A stretch of DNA of 64,000 nucleotides from Rhodococcus sp. KBS0724 (GTDB lineage Bacteria > Actinomycetota > Actinomycetes > Mycobacteriales > Mycobacteriaceae), in assembly GCF_005938745.2 (NCBI RefSeq), contig NZ_VCBX02000001.1:3010001-3074000 (forward strand), given 5' to 3'. Position numbers and translations under genes: made by a program. Of the stretch, positions 1 to 9,642 are shown one piece after another (the first letter of the stretch is position 1; each line of letters starts with the position of its first letter). A model generated the notes under the pieces. The model saw only the letters and a program-made list of their open reading frames with translations, searched no databases and was not told the DNA's origin.

Positions 1-2
1 CG

Positions 3-566
3 ACGCTGGGAGACACCATCCGCTGGGGGCTGTCATGGAACTCCGACAGTCCACGAAGGTGGGCTGTGCTGGAACCGGACTGGACGTGCACGGCAGACGT
101 GCGAAGAAGTTCGGCACCGACGACACGAAGGTTGACCGCCGACCCGGATGTCGATGTGACGCAACAACCTTCGATCGGCCGTGTCGGTAACCTGCAGTTC
201 ATGTTCAACGCCGACCTGCCGGTTCCGACGCAGATCGAGGTGTCAGGGGCTCTGCATCTTCTGGCGGGCACCGCGCGCGAGAATTCGAATGCGCGGCAGG
301 CCTGGCGGGATTTCGACGCCGACGCCCTCACAACAGGAGTTGTTCGTGGGCTTCGGCTCGTGTCCATCGCTTCGGATATGCAGTTCGATCCGCGTCAACC
401 GCACGGACCGAACTGGGGGTGGACGTCGATGCAGTTCGTTTCCGGGACCGCTCAGTTCTACGAGTTGGCACACCCGCCACAGGGGTTGCGTTCCTACCGG
501 TTGACCGATCGGGAGAACGGGCCGTACCGGGAGGATTTCCTGGTGGTCGACCTCGAGACGGATTAG
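3..566 (+). CDS. hypothetical protein, 5' truncated by window edge
   Basis: The reading frame is open from the first full codon at base 3, so the true start lies outside the window; an internal GTG at 66 is not needed. The visible part is about 187 residues with no transmembrane segment or signal peptide. It begins TLGDTIRWGLSW and ends VVDLETD. The opening GDTIRW.L pattern faintly recalls DUF6578-type actinobacterial proteins, but this is a guess. The codon use fits the neighbours. No function is proposed. Confidence 0.6.
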   Translation, partial: TLGDTIRWGLSWNSDSPRRWAVLEPDWTCTADVRRSSAPTTRRLTADPDVDVTQQPSIGRVGNLQFMFNADLPVPTQIEVSGALHLLAGTARENSNARQAWRDFDADALTTGVVRGLRLVSIASDMQFDPRQPHGPNWGWTSMQFVSGTAQFYELAHPPQGLRSYRLTDRENGPYREDFLVVDLETD

Positions 567-655
567 ATCACGCTGCCCGTAAATACGTTGCGTGAGGTAA
601 CGATCGTGCGTAGCGTCGGTTCGGCTTGATTCACCTGTCGAAATGGAGTTCCATC

Positions 656-1144
656 GTGCGCCCGCTCACCGAACGCGAAATCCGCGCGTCGTTCGTTAAT
701 TGTTCGAAAGGCGACGCCAAACGGTTGCCGGTGCCGCGGGATCTCGAGAAGCGCCCATGGGAAGACCTGGACTTCTTCGGTTGGAACGATCCGACCATGC
801 CCGGTCGGGGATATCTGGTGATACCTCAGGGCGACGAAGTGGTAGGCATCGCTCTCCGGTATCAAACCGGCAAATCGGGTCGCGCTCAAATGTGCACCAT
901 CTGCCTCACGACGCACGGCAGCGGGGGAGTATCACTGCTGTCCGCCGCCAAGATCGGTGAGGCCGGCCGACGCGGCGACACAATCGGCACCTATATGTGC
1001 ACTGACCTGGCCTGTCCGCTGTACGCGCGCAACAAGCGTCGACCGTCGGCGGGCAATCGTTACCAGGAGAATCTGACCGAGCAGGAGAAGGCTGATCGCG
1101 TTGTTGCAAACATCTCTGCGTTTGTGGCCATGTTGCGGTCGTAG
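656..1144 (+). CDS. FBP domain protein (FusB-like elongation factor G-binding)
   Basis: Proteins of this family bind elongation factor G and help release it from the ribosome; in staphylococci this gives fusidic acid resistance. The sequence opens with RPLTEREIRASFVNCSKG and ends in a treble-clef zinc region with a Cys-x2-Cys pair (CTIC) and a second pair in CTDLAC, as in the family. The GTG at 656 is preferred over an upstream TTG at 626 because GGAG lies seven bases before it. Length is 162 residues. It appears monocistronic; the next gene starts about 55 bases downstream. Confidence 0.75.
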   Translation: MRPLTEREIRASFVNCSKGDAKRLPVPRDLEKRPWEDLDFFGWNDPTMPGRGYLVIPQGDEVVGIALRYQTGKSGRAQMCTICLTTHGSGGVSLLSAAKIGEAGRRGDTIGTYMCTDLACPLYARNKRRPSAGNRYQENLTEQEKADRVVANISAFVAMLRS

Positions 1145-1155
1145 GTAGCTTCGCC

Positions 1156-1165
1156 CCGATATCGG
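1156..1165. promoter_or_regulatory. 10-bp palindrome upstream of AraC regulator
   Basis: CCGATATCGG is a perfect palindrome, placed between the FBP gene and the AraC-family gene. It sits in a small hairpin context (TCGCC before, GGCGA overlapping). It may be an operator or part of a weak terminator; nothing decides between them. Confidence 0.25.
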
Positions 1166-1199
1166 CGAGAACGTGCGCGGACATGGCACGATCGAACCT

Positions 1200-1643
<444 letters not shown>

Positions 1644-1653
1644 CGTGACATTC

Positions 1654-2064
1654 ATGGACATCACCATTGCATCGAGTTTCCTTCCGCAGGACGACCCCGA
1701 GGCCGCCCTGTCCTTCTACCGCGACACGCTCGGCTTCGAGGTCCGCCTCGACGTCGGCTACGACGGGATGCGCTGGATAACCGTCGGGCCGCCCGACCAG
1801 CCCAACACGTCGATCGTGTTGCATCCTCCGGCCGTCGATCCGGGCATCACCGACGAGGAGCGTCGCACCATCGTCGAAATGATGGCCAAGGGCACCTATG
1901 CCGGTATTCTGTTGGCCACCAAGGATCTCGACGGTACCTTCGAGCGGCTGCAGGCCGGCGACATCGACGTCGTCCAGGAGCCGACCGAGCAGCCGTACGG
2001 TGTTCGGGACTGCGCCGTCCGCGACCCAGCAGGCAACTTGATCCGCATCCAAGAGCTCCGCTGA
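1654..2064 (+). CDS. VOC family protein (glyoxalase/bleomycin resistance fold)
   Basis: The VOC fold covers metal-dependent lyases, dioxygenases and drug-binding proteins. This 136-residue protein shows the paired beta-alpha-beta-beta-beta modules: ITIASSFLPQDDPEAALSFY at the start and VVQEPTEQPYGVRDCAVRDP followed by the family ending GNLIRIQE. ATG at 1654 is preferred over a GTG at 1645 because the protein then starts at the first strand. It lies between an AraC regulator and a UvrA2-like ABC protein, a grouping that suggests a role in tolerance to a toxic compound; the substrate is unknown. Confidence 0.85.
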   Translation: MDITIASSFLPQDDPEAALSFYRDTLGFEVRLDVGYDGMRWITVGPPDQPNTSIVLHPPAVDPGITDEERRTIVEMMAKGTYAGILLATKDLDGTFERLQAGDIDVVQEPTEQPYGVRDCAVRDPAGNLIRIQELR

Positions 2065-2083
2065 GTCAACTGAAGAGATCCGC

Positions 2084-2118
2084 GGCCACCCGCACGGGGC
2101 GACACTGTGTGGGTGGCC
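2084..2118 (+). promoter_or_regulatory. hairpin between VOC and UvrA2-like genes
   Basis: Arms GGCCACCCGCAC (2084-2095) and GTGTGGGTGGCC (2107-2118) pair over 12 positions with one mismatch around an 11-base loop. No T-run follows. The hairpin ends about 20 bases before the start of the UvrA-like gene, so it could be an attenuator, a weak terminator or an mRNA-stability element. Confidence 0.45.
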
Positions 2119-2141
2119 CTCACCTGAGAGATGGAGACATG

Positions 2142-4523
2142 ATGAGCACGGCTGAAATGGCGGAGCGAGAGCTACATGTCGCGGACACCCACGACCTGAT
2201 CCGCGTGCAGGGCGCGCGCGTGAACAACCTCCAGGACATCAGTGTCGAGATTCCCAAGCGCAGGTTGACTGTCTTTACCGGAGTCTCGGGTTCGGGCAAG
2301 AGTTCATTGGTGTTCAGCACCATCGCCGCGGAGTCGCAGCGGATGATCAACGAGACGTACAGCGCCTTCGTTCAGGGTTTCATGCCGACCCTCGCGCGGC
2401 CGGACGTCGACGTACTGGATGGGTTGACAACGGCGATCATCGTCGATCAGCAACGGATGGGCGTCGACCCTCGCTCGACGGTCGGAACTGCCACCGACGC
2501 CAATGCGATGCTTCGTATTCTCTTCAGTCGACTGGGTAAGCCGCATATCGGTTCGCCCCAGGCATTTTCGTTCAATGTCGCCTCGGCCTCCGGCGCGGGT
2601 GCGCTCACCGTGGAGCGCGGTGGGCGTCAGACTAAGGAGCGACGGACCTTCAGCATCACCGGTGGCATGTGTCCGCGGTGCGAGGGGCGCGGTTCGGTCA
2701 ACGATTTCGACCTGACGGCGTTGTACGACGACACCAAGTCGCTCAACGAGAGTGCGATCACGGTTCCGGGCTACAGCATGGACGGCTGGTACGGCCGGAT
2801 TTACCGGGGGTGCGGCTTCTTCGACCCGGACAAGCCGATCAAGAAGTACACCAAAAAGGAACTGAACGATCTGCTCTACAAGGAGCCGACGAAGATCAAA
2901 GTCGAAGGCATCAACCTGACGTACACAGGGCTGATTCCTCAGATCCAGAAGTCGTTTCTGTCCAAGGACGTCGATGCGATGCAGCCGCATATCCGGGCGT
3001 TCGTGGAGCGGGCAATCACGTTTACTACGTGCCCCGAGTGCGACGGAACGCGGCTGAGCGAGGGCGCCCGTTCGTCGAAGATCAAGGGCATCAACATCGC
3101 CGATGCCTGTGCGATGCAGATCAACGATCTCGCCGTGTGGGTGAGCGGTCTGAAGGAACCGTCGGTGGCGCCGCTGCTGACGACGCTCGGTGAAACGCTC
3201 GACTCGTTCGTGGAGATCGGGCTGGGCTACCTGAGCCTGGACCGCCCGTCCGGGACACTGTCGGGTGGTGAAGCTCAGCGCACCAAGATGATTCGACACC
3301 TCGGATCCTCGCTTACCGACATCACGTATGTTTTCGACGAACCCACGACGGGTCTTCATCCCCACGATATTGCGCGGATGAACGACCTTCTGCTGCAGTT
3401 GCGCGACAAGGGAAATACGGTGCTTGTCGTCGAGCACAAGCCGGAGACGATCGTCATTGCCGATCACATCGTCGATCTCGGTCCCGGCGCCGGCTCCGCG
3501 GGTGGAACTGTCTGCTTCGAGGGCAGTGTCGACGGCTTGCGGGCCAGTGACACGGTCACGGGACGGCACTTCGACGACCGCGCCGCACTCAAGGCGAGCG
3601 TGCGAAAGTCAACGGGTGCAATGGAAATCCGCGGCGCGACGTCGCACAACTTGCAGAACGTCGACGTCGATGTGCCGCTGGGCGTGCTGGTCGTGGTGAC
3701 CGGCGTCGCCGGGTCGGGGAAAAGTTCGTTGATCCACGGATCGCTTGCGAAGAGAGACGGCGTGGTGTCGATCGATCAGGGCGCGATCCGCGGTTCGCGT
3801 CGCAGCAACCCGGCGACGTACACCGGTCTGCTCGACCCCATTCGCAAGGCATTTGCAAAGGTCAACGGTGTGAAGCCGGCGCTGTTCAGCGCCAATTCCG
3901 AGGGCGCCTGCCCCACCTGCAACGGCAACGGCGTCATCTACAGCGATCTGGCGATGATGGCCGGTGTTGCGACGGTGTGCGAGGAGTGCGAGGGCAAGCG
4001 GTTCCAGGCCGATGTCTTGGAGTACAAGTTCGGCGGGAAGGACATCAGCGAAGTGCTCGCGATGTCGGTCGCCGAGGCCGAAGAGTTCTTCGGTGTCGGT
4101 GAGGCGAAAACCCTGGCCGCACACAAGATTCTGGTGCGACTCGTGGATGTGGGACTCGGCTATCTCACCATCGGCCAGCCGCTCACGACATTGTCCGGTG
4201 GTGAACGCCAGCGCATCAAGCTCGCCACGCACTTGGCTGAGAAGGGCGGCGTGTACGTCCTCGACGAGCCGACCACGGGACTTCATTTGGCTGACGTGGA
4301 GCAACTGCTCGGCCTACTGGATCGACTCGTCGACTCCGGGAAGTCAGTGATCGTCATCGAGCATCACCAAGCGGTCATGGCGCACGCAGACTGGATCATC
4401 GATCTCGGTCCGGGAGCCGGGCACGACGGCGGACGGATCGTATTCGAGGGCACGCCGACCGATCTTGTCGCTGATCGCTCGACCCTGACCGGCCAGCATC
4501 TCGCGTCGTACGTCGGCGCCTGA
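2142..4523 (+). CDS. UvrA2-type ABC ATPase (excinuclease UvrA-like)
   Basis: A soluble twin ABC ATPase of 793 residues, shorter than repair UvrA (about 950). It has two P-loops (GVSGSGKSS near residue 47, GVAGSGKSS near 530), two signature motifs ([16 protein letters not shown]), and zinc-finger cysteines ([28 protein letters not shown]). The shorter length fits class II UvrA, which lacks the UvrB-binding insert. Members near antibiotic genes (for example DrrC) give resistance to DNA-binding drugs. ATG codons at 2139 and 2142 are both possible; spacing to GGAG favours 2142. It is the third gene of the AraC-VOC-UvrA2 cassette and is followed by a strong terminator. Confidence 0.9.
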   Translation: MSTAEMAERELHVADTHDLIRVQGARVNNLQDISVEIPKRRLTVFTGVSGSGKSSLVFSTIAAESQRMINETYSAFVQGFMPTLARPDVDVLDGLTTAIIVDQQRMGVDPRSTVGTATDANAMLRILFSRLGKPHIGSPQAFSFNVASASGAGALTVERGGRQTKERRTFSITGGMCPRCEGRGSVNDFDLTALYDDTKSLNESAITVPGYSMDGWYGRIYRGCGFFDPDKPIKKYTKKELNDLLYKEPTKIKVEGINLTYTGLIPQIQKSFLSKDVDAMQPHIRAFVERAITFTTCPECDGTRLSEGARSSKIKGINIADACAMQINDLAVWVSGLKEPSVAPLLTTLGETLDSFVEIGLGYLSLDRPSGTLSGGEAQRTKMIRHLGSSLTDITYVFDEPTTGLHPHDIARMNDLLLQLRDKGNTVLVVEHKPETIVIADHIVDLGPGAGSAGGTVCFEGSVDGLRASDTVTGRHFDDRAALKASVRKSTGAMEIRGATSHNLQNVDVDVPLGVLVVVTGVAGSGKSSLIHGSLAKRDGVVSIDQGAIRGSRRSNPATYTGLLDPIRKAFAKVNGVKPALFSANSEGACPTCNGNGVIYSDLAMMAGVATVCEECEGKRFQADVLEYKFGGKDISEVLAMSVAEAEEFFGVGEAKTLAAHKILVRLVDVGLGYLTIGQPLTTLSGGERQRIKLATHLAEKGGVYVLDEPTTGLHLADVEQLLGLLDRLVDSGKSVIVIEHHQAVMAHADWIIDLGPGAGHDGGRIVFEGTPTDLVADRSTLTGQHLASYVGA

Positions 4524-4535
4524 TCACCGTAAATT

Positions 4536-4578
4536 GACCCGCTTTGTCCTGATCCACAAAATCAGGACAAAGCGGGTC
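4536..4578 (+). terminator. intrinsic terminator after UvrA2-like gene
   Basis: An 18-bp perfect stem (GACCCGCTTTGTCCTGAT at 4536-4553 with its complement at 4561-4578) and a 7-base loop are followed by TTTCG. It lies 13 bases after the stop codon. Confidence 0.85.
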
Positions 4579-4643
4579 TTTCGTGCCTAGGCTCGAAGTA
4601 ACTGGGCCGACGCACGGTGCAGGGGCCCTGCTCTGGAGTTCGC

Positions 4644-5918
4644 ATGACGACTTCACACAGCCCTGCCGCAGGGTGGGCAATCGCCGCAGCAGTGATGACG
4701 CTGGTCATCGCCGGGTGTTCGTCGTCGATCGACACCACCGGGCCGACTGTGCTCACGACGTCCACCATCGACAGCCGAGGTGGAATCCCGCGCGGCTATC
4801 CGACCGAAACCGATGCCACGTCGCCGTTGGTGATCTCGGCGCTCGGGCCGAATCCGATTCCGGTAACCGGGACAGACGGAATGCTGCATGTGGCCTACGA
4901 GATCGAAGTGCTGAACTTCTCGCCGCGACCCGCGACCATCACAAAGGTCGAGACGCTGGCCGGGGGACCGGACGGGACGGTCGTGTCGACGCTCGATCAG
5001 GGCCAGGTCTCGGAACGCTCGATTCTGGTGGGGAACTTTGCCTGGGCGCCGTTCACCGAGATCCCGGTGGGGCGCACTGTGCTGGTGGTGCTCGACGACG
5101 AGTACGAGAGTCCCGACGATGTTCCGTCAATAGTGACCCATCGACTGACCGCGACGTTCGGCCAAGCGGCGCCGGAGGACGCTGCACAAGCCGCGCGGTA
5201 CCCCGAAGTGATTACCCAGATCGGCGGAACGGTGACGACAAGTACAGACGCGCCGGTGGTGATCGGTCCGCCCCTCGCCGGCGACAGTTGGGTGGTCGGG
5301 GACGGTTGCTGCGGGCTCTCGCAACACCGCGCCGGAATGATGGCGGTCGGTGGCAGAATCAACGGCACCGAACGGTATGCCGTCGACTGGCTGAGGATCG
5401 ACCCGGATGCAGTGCCGCTCATCAGATCTCGTGGTGATGGATCGAAGAACGAGGACTACTTCGCCTACGGTGCGCCGCTGCTGGCGGTGGCCGACGGCAC
5501 CGTCGTGGCCGTGGTGTCCGGTGAGCAGGACGAAGTGCCGCAACAAGTTCCGGCCGACATGCCGTTCGATCAGTTGGGCGGAAATTACGTCATCATCGAT
5601 ATCGGCCACGGAAACTATGCGTTCTATGCCCACCTGAAACCGGGATCGGCGTCAGTAAATATCGGAGATCAGGTGACCAGGGGACAGGTGATCGGGGACC
5701 TTGGCAACTCCGGTTACAGCTCAGAGGCGCATCTGCACTTCCACGTGTCACGGGCGGCGGTGCCGCTGTCCGGGGACAACGTGCCCTACGAGATCGACAG
5801 CTTCACGTTTGTCGGATCGGCAGCCACCGGGGTTCTCGTCAAGGGACCGAACGAGGGCGACCGCACGGACCAACTGCCGCTCGACGGGGCAGTCGTCAAC
5901 TTTCCGCCTGTGCCCTGA
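4644..5918 (+). CDS. M23-family peptidase-like lipoprotein
   Basis: A secreted, lipid-anchored protein: N-terminal hydrophobic segment and lipobox VIAGC near residue 27. The C-terminal half is a LytM/M23 fold with YAHL (about residue 328) and HLHF (about 362), which supply the catalytic and one zinc histidine in M23 endopeptidases. The usual first ligand motif HxxxD reads RYAVD (about 244), so the first histidine is missing. The motif GCC...QHR before it is shared with the paralogue at 19068. It may cut or only bind peptidoglycan. ATG 4644 has GGAG five bases upstream. Length 424 residues. Confidence 0.85.
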   Translation: MTTSHSPAAGWAIAAAVMTLVIAGCSSSIDTTGPTVLTTSTIDSRGGIPRGYPTETDATSPLVISALGPNPIPVTGTDGMLHVAYEIEVLNFSPRPATITKVETLAGGPDGTVVSTLDQGQVSERSILVGNFAWAPFTEIPVGRTVLVVLDDEYESPDDVPSIVTHRLTATFGQAAPEDAAQAARYPEVITQIGGTVTTSTDAPVVIGPPLAGDSWVVGDGCCGLSQHRAGMMAVGGRINGTERYAVDWLRIDPDAVPLIRSRGDGSKNEDYFAYGAPLLAVADGTVVAVVSGEQDEVPQQVPADMPFDQLGGNYVIIDIGHGNYAFYAHLKPGSASVNIGDQVTRGQVIGDLGNSGYSSEAHLHFHVSRAAVPLSGDNVPYEIDSFTFVGSAATGVLVKGPNEGDRTDQLPLDGAVVNFPPVP

Positions 5919-5958
5919 TTTCACTGACCCTTGGTGTTTGCCGGTCTACTGTGACCCC

Positions 5959-6411
5959 ATGGGGAGAAGGATCGGACACGCTGCAGTGGCGCTCTCAATC
6001 GGGACGATGGTGCTGACCGGTTGTGTGTCGAATACCGATGATCCGACAACCTTCACCGCCGTGGTGACCGTCGTCGGGGACGCCACCCGAGCCGACCCCG
6101 ATTCCGGGCAGTGCATTGTCGGAACAATCCCGGTCGCGCCGAACGACACCGTCTTCCTGTACGGAGAAAGCGGAGCCGCATCGACAAAGTCTGTGCTGGA
6201 AGTCGACTCCGTCGAACGAAATCCCGACGGCATCGGTGTCTGCACTTATGTGGCGCGCTTCGATGCGATCCCCGCGAATCAACGCAACTACTCGCTCACG
6301 GTGAGCAGCGCGGTGCCTTACGCGGGGACTTTCATGTCGTCGGACTTCACGTCGGACGAGCTCGAGAAAGGCGCGACGATCTACCTTCGTGCGTCCACGC
6401 CCGAACCATGA
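5959..6411 (+). CDS. small lipoprotein, unknown function
   Basis: A 150-residue protein with a signal sequence MGRRIGHAAVALSIG and lipobox VLTGC, so it should be exported and anchored on the outer face of the cytoplasmic membrane. The mature part has two cysteines (QCIVG and GVCTYV) that may form a disulfide, and looks like a small beta-rich domain. The start ATG at 5959 puts the signal peptide exactly at the N-terminus. It follows the M23-like lipoprotein by 40 bases in the same direction and could share its transcript. No family is recognised. Confidence 0.75.
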   Translation: MGRRIGHAAVALSIGTMVLTGCVSNTDDPTTFTAVVTVVGDATRADPDSGQCIVGTIPVAPNDTVFLYGESGAASTKSVLEVDSVERNPDGIGVCTYVARFDAIPANQRNYSLTVSSAVPYAGTFMSSDFTSDELEKGATIYLRASTPEP

Positions 6412-6534
6412 TTCCACCTCTCGCGTGGGCTACGGGCGTCAGGAACGCGGCCGGACCGGCGCCGCCGATCGAGCAGAAGACCTCCGAGTTTTGTTGTCGC
6501 GCGGGGGCTATCCGTCTCCCATGGCCGCGTGCAT

Positions 6535-6568
6535 GACGTCCCCTCGCGATATTTCGCAAGAGGACGTC
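6535..6568. terminator. probable bidirectional terminator hairpin
   Basis: GACGTCC (6535-6541) and GGACGTC (6562-6568) pair, with further partial pairing inside. It lies between the convergent lipoprotein and quinone oxidoreductase genes. Confidence 0.5.
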
Positions 6569-6576
6569 GCCGTGGT

Positions 6577-7512
6577 CTAGTAGACGGTGATGACAGTTTT
6601 ACCAACGAGCTTGCCGCTCGCGGCGTCTTCATGAATGGCTTGTAATTGCTGCAGTGGCCGGTGATCAACCACGGTGAGCTCGAGGCGGCCCTCGTCGAGA
6701 CGGGACACCAGGTCGGCCAGATGGGAACCGTTGGGCGTCACCCACACGCTCGCAGTTCGCACCGCTCGCTTGTCGTCGGCGGGCACGGCGCCCGCGGAGC
6801 TGACCGCGATGCCGCCGTCGGAAACGTACGAGGTCAGCTTCGCAAGTCCGTCCGCATCCAAACGCACGTGATTGACGACCACGTCGAAAGGGCCACCGAC
6901 CGCGACAGGCCCCGCATCGAGGTCCAGAGGGCCGACAACATTCGTGGCCCCGTAACCGTGTAGACGAGCGGCGTGCTGCGCTCCGTCGACAGCGGTGACG
7001 GTAGCGCCGGCGTCGACCGCAAGCTGGACGACGAGGCTGCCCACCGCGCCACCGGCTCCGTTGACGAGCACATTCTGCCCTTTCTGGATGTCGGCCAGCT
7101 CGATCGCGGCCTGCCGGGCGGCGAGGCCGGCGAGGGGAAGTGCTGCGGCATCGGTCAGGGAAACAGTGCTGGGCGCGGCGGCGAGCAGATCGGCCGCGAT
7201 CACTGCGTACTCTGCCGCGCCGCCATGCTGGTCGAGGGGAAACATGCCAACGACCTGGTCGTCGACCTGCAGGCCGCTGACATCTGCGCCCAGTTCGATG
7301 ACCGTGCCGGCAACGTCAAGACCGGGCGTGATCGGCAATGGGGTGGGAATGGCTTCTGCGAGCACCCCCAGGCGGATGTGGTCATCTACCGGGTTGAACG
7401 ACGTGGCGGCGACCTTGACCAGCACCTGGCCGAGGCCGGGCACGGGGCGTGCCACTTCCTCTTCTCGCAGAACCTCGGTGCCGCCGAACTGGTGGTAGCG
7501 AATCGCTTTCAT
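6577..7512 (-). CDS. NADP-dependent quinone oxidoreductase-like MDR protein
   Basis: A zinc-free medium-chain dehydrogenase/reductase of the QOR family, 311 residues. The GroES-like N-terminal half has FNPVDDHIRLG and PGLDVAGTV; the Rossmann half carries GAGGAVGSLVVQLA (about residue 152). No catalytic zinc cysteine or histidine set is present, as expected for quinone or enone reductases. GGAGAG precedes the ATG. It is divergent from a MarR regulator with two palindromic operator copies between them, which points to induction by a reactive or phenolic compound. Reaction: NAD(P)H-dependent reduction of a quinone or alpha,beta-unsaturated carbonyl (inferred from family). Confidence 0.88.
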   Translation of the reverse strand: MKAIRYHQFGGTEVLREEEVARPVPGLGQVLVKVAATSFNPVDDHIRLGVLAEAIPTPLPITPGLDVAGTVIELGADVSGLQVDDQVVGMFPLDQHGGAAEYAVIAADLLAAAPSTVSLTDAAALPLAGLAARQAAIELADIQKGQNVLVNGAGGAVGSLVVQLAVDAGATVTAVDGAQHAARLHGYGATNVVGPLDLDAGPVAVGGPFDVVVNHVRLDADGLAKLTSYVSDGGIAVSSAGAVPADDKRAVRTASVWVTPNGSHLADLVSRLDEGRLELTVVDHRPLQQLQAIHEDAASGKLVGKTVITVY

Positions 7513-7633
7513 GGACTCTCCTCGTGTGTGTCGTTGCCGGGTCGAGCACTAAGTAGGGCCGCCTGCCCGGGCTATTCGGTCGGACTGTCAGCCGTCGTGA
7601 CAAGGCGCTCGACGAGTGCTTGACTGCGTCTAC

Positions 7634-7653
7634 TGACTTGCCTAGGCAAGTGA
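7634..7653. promoter_or_regulatory. MarR operator copy 1
   Basis: ACTTGCCTAGGCAAGT (7636-7651) is a perfect 16-bp palindrome. It lies in the divergent promoter region of the oxidoreductase and MarR genes. The centre is 32 bp from that of copy 2. Confidence 0.75.
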
Positions 7654-7665
7654 GAGAAGGATGAC

Positions 7666-7685
7666 TGACTTGCCTAGGCAAGTCA
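7666..7685. promoter_or_regulatory. MarR operator copy 2
   Basis: TGACTTGCCTAGGCAAGTCA is a perfect 20-bp palindrome with the same core as copy 1. It ends 31 bases before the MarR start codon, where a repressor would block transcription. The 32-bp spacing is three helical turns, so both dimers would bind the same face. Confidence 0.8.
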
Positions 7686-7716
7686 AATGGTGGTGAAGGA
7701 TGTACGCTTTGACACC

Positions 7717-8223
7717 ATGACAACTTCGCCGCGATGGCTTGACGAAGACGAGCAGGCGGTGTGGCAAGACCTGCTCACCGTTGTCATCGCACTGCCAAAT
7801 TTGCTCGATCGTCAGTTGGAGCAAGACGCCGAGACATCGAACTTCGAGTACAGCGTCCTCGCACGCCTGTCCATGGCCGCCGACCTGACGATGCGACTCA
7901 GCGACCTGGCCGCGCAGTGTGACAGCAGTCAGCCCCGACTGTCGAAGGTGATGGTCCGTTTCGAGCAGCGCCAGTGGGTCACGCGCCGCCCCGACCCGGA
8001 TAACGGGCGCTACACGCTTGCCACGCTGACCGAGACCGGCTTGCAGAAGGTCGTCGACAGTGCGCCGGGCCACGTCGAACGTGTGCGCGAGCTGGTCTTC
8101 GACCCTCTCAGTGGGGCGCAGCAGCGTGCTCTCGGCGCCGCGCTTGCCCGCATCGCAACCACGGTGCGCCAGCAGTTGAATGGCACCGAACCTGAAACCG
8201 GCAGTTCCCGCTCGCAGGCCTAG
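7717..8223 (+). CDS. MarR-family transcriptional regulator
   Basis: A winged-helix dimeric regulator of 168 residues. The DNA-binding part reads LSDLAAQCDSSQPRLSKVM followed by a wing with RRPDPDNGRYTLATLTETG, typical of MarR. ATG 7717 is used because the protein then starts at MTTSPRWLDEDE, a usual beginning for this subgroup; an upstream ATG at 7687 would overlap the operator region. The duplicated palindrome upstream strongly suggests autoregulation and control of the divergent oxidoreductase gene. Confidence 0.9.
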   Translation: MTTSPRWLDEDEQAVWQDLLTVVIALPNLLDRQLEQDAETSNFEYSVLARLSMAADLTMRLSDLAAQCDSSQPRLSKVMVRFEQRQWVTRRPDPDNGRYTLATLTETGLQKVVDSAPGHVERVRELVFDPLSGAQQRALGAALARIATTVRQQLNGTEPETGSSRSQA

Positions 8224-8496
8224 CGAAGATGAGCGGCCTCTCCGCCGCAACGAATGACCGCACTGCGGTGGTCCGTCGGATTCTTCTTCGCCAGTGGTTT
8301 CGTGTGGGTGGTCGACGAGCGTTACCCCGTGCGGCGCTTATTGATCCGCACACAGACGTTCGAACGTCACGGGCACGTTCAGTACTGCCTGAATGGCCTC
8401 GGCCGAATGCGCTTCTCGGACAAGGTCGGCCTACGTCAGGTGTGCCATCGTGTTCGTAGGCGAAGGTATGACGGGTTGGCGAGGGAGGATGAGCGT

Positions 8497-8811
8497 ATGA
8501 GCCTGAGCGTGTGTACTGATGTGTCGGCGTCCGATTGGTTGGTGAGGCAGGATATGCCGTTCCGTGGCGCGCTCACGGAGTGGAACGACTGGGGTCGCGA
8601 TGTCCAGTTCGACCCGCGGGGTGCGTCTGACGCTTACCCGGCCTTCCTGTGGCCGGCGGATCACTCGTGGTGTGTCGCAAACGATGTCGACCCCGACTTC
8701 GCAGTGATCGGAGGGCCGGCCGCGGCGATCGAACTCCTCATCGCGGATCCGCGGATCGACGCGGTGACCGTTGCCCCGTATACCCCTAGCGACCCAGACC
8801 GCTACTACTGA
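8497..8811 (+). CDS. hypothetical protein, 104 residues
   Basis: A small soluble protein with many Trp, Asp and Pro residues (for example WNDWGRDVQFDP, FLWPADHSWC) and no recognised domain. The start ATG is supported by AGGGAGG eight bases upstream, so the open frame that continues further upstream is probably not coding. It lies 55 bases before the HAD hydrolase in the same direction. Confidence 0.6.
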   Translation: MSLSVCTDVSASDWLVRQDMPFRGALTEWNDWGRDVQFDPRGASDAYPAFLWPADHSWCVANDVDPDFAVIGGPAAAIELLIADPRIDAVTVAPYTPSDPDRYY

Positions 8812-8866
8812 ATGCAATCGGATCACGACCTCGAGATGGTGTTCGCAATTTTGAAGAGGGGAACCT

Positions 8867-9547
8867 GTGAGCAATTTGTTTAGTCGCTACTCGGCTGTTC
8901 TGTTCGATTGTGATGGTGTACTTGTTGATTCGGAGCCGATCACGAATAGGGTGCTGCGCGCCATGCTCCGCACACTGGGATGGCAGATCTCCGCAGATGA
9001 ATGCGTCCGACTGTTCGTCGGGCGGGCGTTGAAGGACGAATGGGCGGTGATCGAAGAGCACACTGGCTTCGTCATCACTGATGATTGGCTTGGTGAATTC
9101 CGTTCGAGACGCAACGCAGCACTCCAGGCGAACCTGAGTGCCATCGATGGGGCCGCTGATGCGCTCGCCGAGGTTGCGGAGGTGTTCGGAGACCGGATCG
9201 CATGCGTGACCGGTGCCGATCGAGGCAAAGTCGAGATGCAGCTTTCCGTTACCGGGTTGGACCGCTGGTTCGGCGATCGTGTGTTCAGTGGGATGGAGGT
9301 GCCGCGGAGCAAGCCCGCGCCGGATGTGTATCTGGCTGCCGCGCAAGCGCTCGGAATCAAGCCGGTAGAGGCGATTGTTGTCGAGGACTCGGTTGCGGGG
9401 GTCACTGCGGGTGTCTGCGCTGGAGCGACTGTGTTCGGCTTTGCGCCTGAGAGTCCGGTTCACACCACGCCGGAGGTGCTCCGAGCGGCGGGCGCGAGCG
9501 TGATCTTCACCCACATGTCCGAACTGGCAGCGTTGATTCGGAGCTGA
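8867..9547 (+). CDS. HAD-superfamily hydrolase (beta-phosphoglucomutase-like)
   Basis: A 226-residue HAD subfamily IA phosphatase or phosphomutase. Motif I is FDCDGVLVDSEP (nucleophile and acid/base aspartates), motif II is VTGADRGK, motif III is SKPAPDVYLAAA, and motif IV is VVEDSVAGVTAG. The alpha-helical cap (residues about 20-85) matches the PGMB-like group, which acts on small sugar phosphates; the exact substrate cannot be read from the sequence. The GTG start at 8867 is preceded by GAGGGGAA. Confidence 0.9.
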   Translation: MSNLFSRYSAVLFDCDGVLVDSEPITNRVLRAMLRTLGWQISADECVRLFVGRALKDEWAVIEEHTGFVITDDWLGEFRSRRNAALQANLSAIDGAADALAEVAEVFGDRIACVTGADRGKVEMQLSVTGLDRWFGDRVFSGMEVPRSKPAPDVYLAAAQALGIKPVEAIVVEDSVAGVTAGVCAGATVFGFAPESPVHTTPEVLRAAGASVIFTHMSELAALIRS

Positions 9548-9642
9548 CGAAGATACCTTGCAAACGTCGTGGCGTCGGGAAGTGTTGAGGGTCTGCGGGG
9601 TTCAGATGAGACTCAACCCACTGAACTCTGGAGGGATAGGCG

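Noticed and set aside
2304..3569. 421-codon minus-strand open frame opposite the UvrA2-like gene
   Set aside because: The translation is Arg-rich without domains; the plus-strand gene has all ABC motifs.
8254..8496. open frame extending the 104-residue protein upstream
   Set aside because: AGGGAGG directly before ATG 8497 marks the start; the upstream part is Arg-rich and domain-free.
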